A stretch of 5,824 nt of DNA from Oscillospiraceae bacterium. GTDB taxonomy: Bacteria > Bacillota > Clostridia > Oscillospirales > Ruminococcaceae. Position 1 is the stretch's first letter; each line of letters opens with the position of its first letter. The notes under the pieces were generated by a model. The model had not been told where the DNA came from. It worked only from the letters and a program-made list of their open reading frames with translations, and made no database searches. The position numbers and the translations under genes were made by a program. Positions 5,623 through 5,824 of this stretch are shown here, piece by piece. The stretch lies in assembly GCA_031271475.1 (NCBI GenBank), contig JAISVP010000200.1:1-5824 (forward strand), written 5' to 3'.

Positions 5623-5630
5623 TGTAGAGC

Positions 5631-5824
5631 ATGTCACTGAGAAAGCGATATGAAAGAGAGTTAAAGGATGTATTTGACAATTTAACATTAATGTGCCGTC
5701 ACGTTGAAGTAGTGATTGCAAAAAGTATAAAGGCACTGACAGAACGTGATTTTGAACTTGCCAGAGAGGTATGCGAAGAAGAAAAGGTAATTGACAGAAT
5801 GGAACGCGAAATTGAGCATTCCTG
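5631..5824 (+). CDS. phoU: Phosphate signalling protein PhoU, 3'-partial
   Basis: PhoU is a cytoplasmic helical protein that links the Pst transporter to the Pho-regulon sensor kinase and restrains phosphate uptake. Only the first 64 codons are in the window (family length about 215-220 aa); the frame is open to the window end. The visible part, beginning MSLRKRYERELKDVFDNL, matches the start of the first PhoU three-helix domain: the pattern of RxxYExEL, a central VEVVIAKSIKAL helix (26-36), ERDFELAREV (38-47), then EEEKVIDRMEREIE (49-62). E51 and D55 fit the E/D-x-x-x-D metal-binding motif of PhoU. The gene follows pstB by 188 bp on the same strand, the usual place for phoU after pstSCAB. 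That gap contains repeat copy 2 and a short hairpin, so phoU may be expressed at a different level from pstB. Identity is supported by both sequence and context. Confidence 0.92.
   Translation, partial: MSLRKRYERELKDVFDNLTLMCRHVEVVIAKSIKALTERDFELAREVCEEEKVIDRMEREIEHS

Overview
The window reads as a piece of a Firmicutes chromosome, most likely an anaerobic member of the Clostridia. This rests on strong AGGAGG-type ribosome binding sites, moderate-to-low GC, a sodium-pumping decarboxylase membrane subunit typical of anaerobic fermenters, and protein sequences of clostridial type. All genes lie on the + strand. The taxonomic call is an inference from style, not from a marker gene.

Layout. Positions 1-1008 hold the 3' part of a beta subunit of a Na+-translocating biotin-dependent decarboxylase (OadB/GcdB/MmdB family); its N-terminus lies outside the window. 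Positions 1009-1631 are non-coding and contain a 162-bp MITE-like element with 21-bp terminal inverted repeats, a long imperfect hairpin (1265-1314) and two short palindromes. Then follows a phosphate uptake locus: pstS (1632-2480), a 326-bp gap, pstC (2807-3709), pstA (3675-4526, overlapping pstC by 35 nt), pstB (4519-5442, overlapping pstA by 8 nt), a 188-bp gap, and the first 64 codons of phoU (5631 to the window end).

How the genes work together. PstS is a lipid-anchored extracellular phosphate-binding protein. PstC and PstA form the membrane channel and PstB is the ATPase. PhoU couples transporter state to Pho-regulon signalling. The tight pstC-pstA-pstB overlaps suggest translational coupling. 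The pstS-pstC and pstB-phoU gaps carry repeats and hairpins that could uncouple the expression of the binding protein and of PhoU from the channel.

Most notable points. (1) The PstS protein appears circularly permuted: the half that is normally C-terminal (REDGSGT ... KISRP ... EGY) comes directly after the lipobox, and the half that is normally N-terminal (SGSTSLQP ... KDGIAVIVN ... TW) comes second. (2) Two related, foldable repeats of about 109 bp lie in inverted orientation and bracket pstCAB. (3) PstB has an extra low-complexity N-terminal tail of about 57 residues. No promoter, Pho box or factor-independent terminator could be called with confidence.
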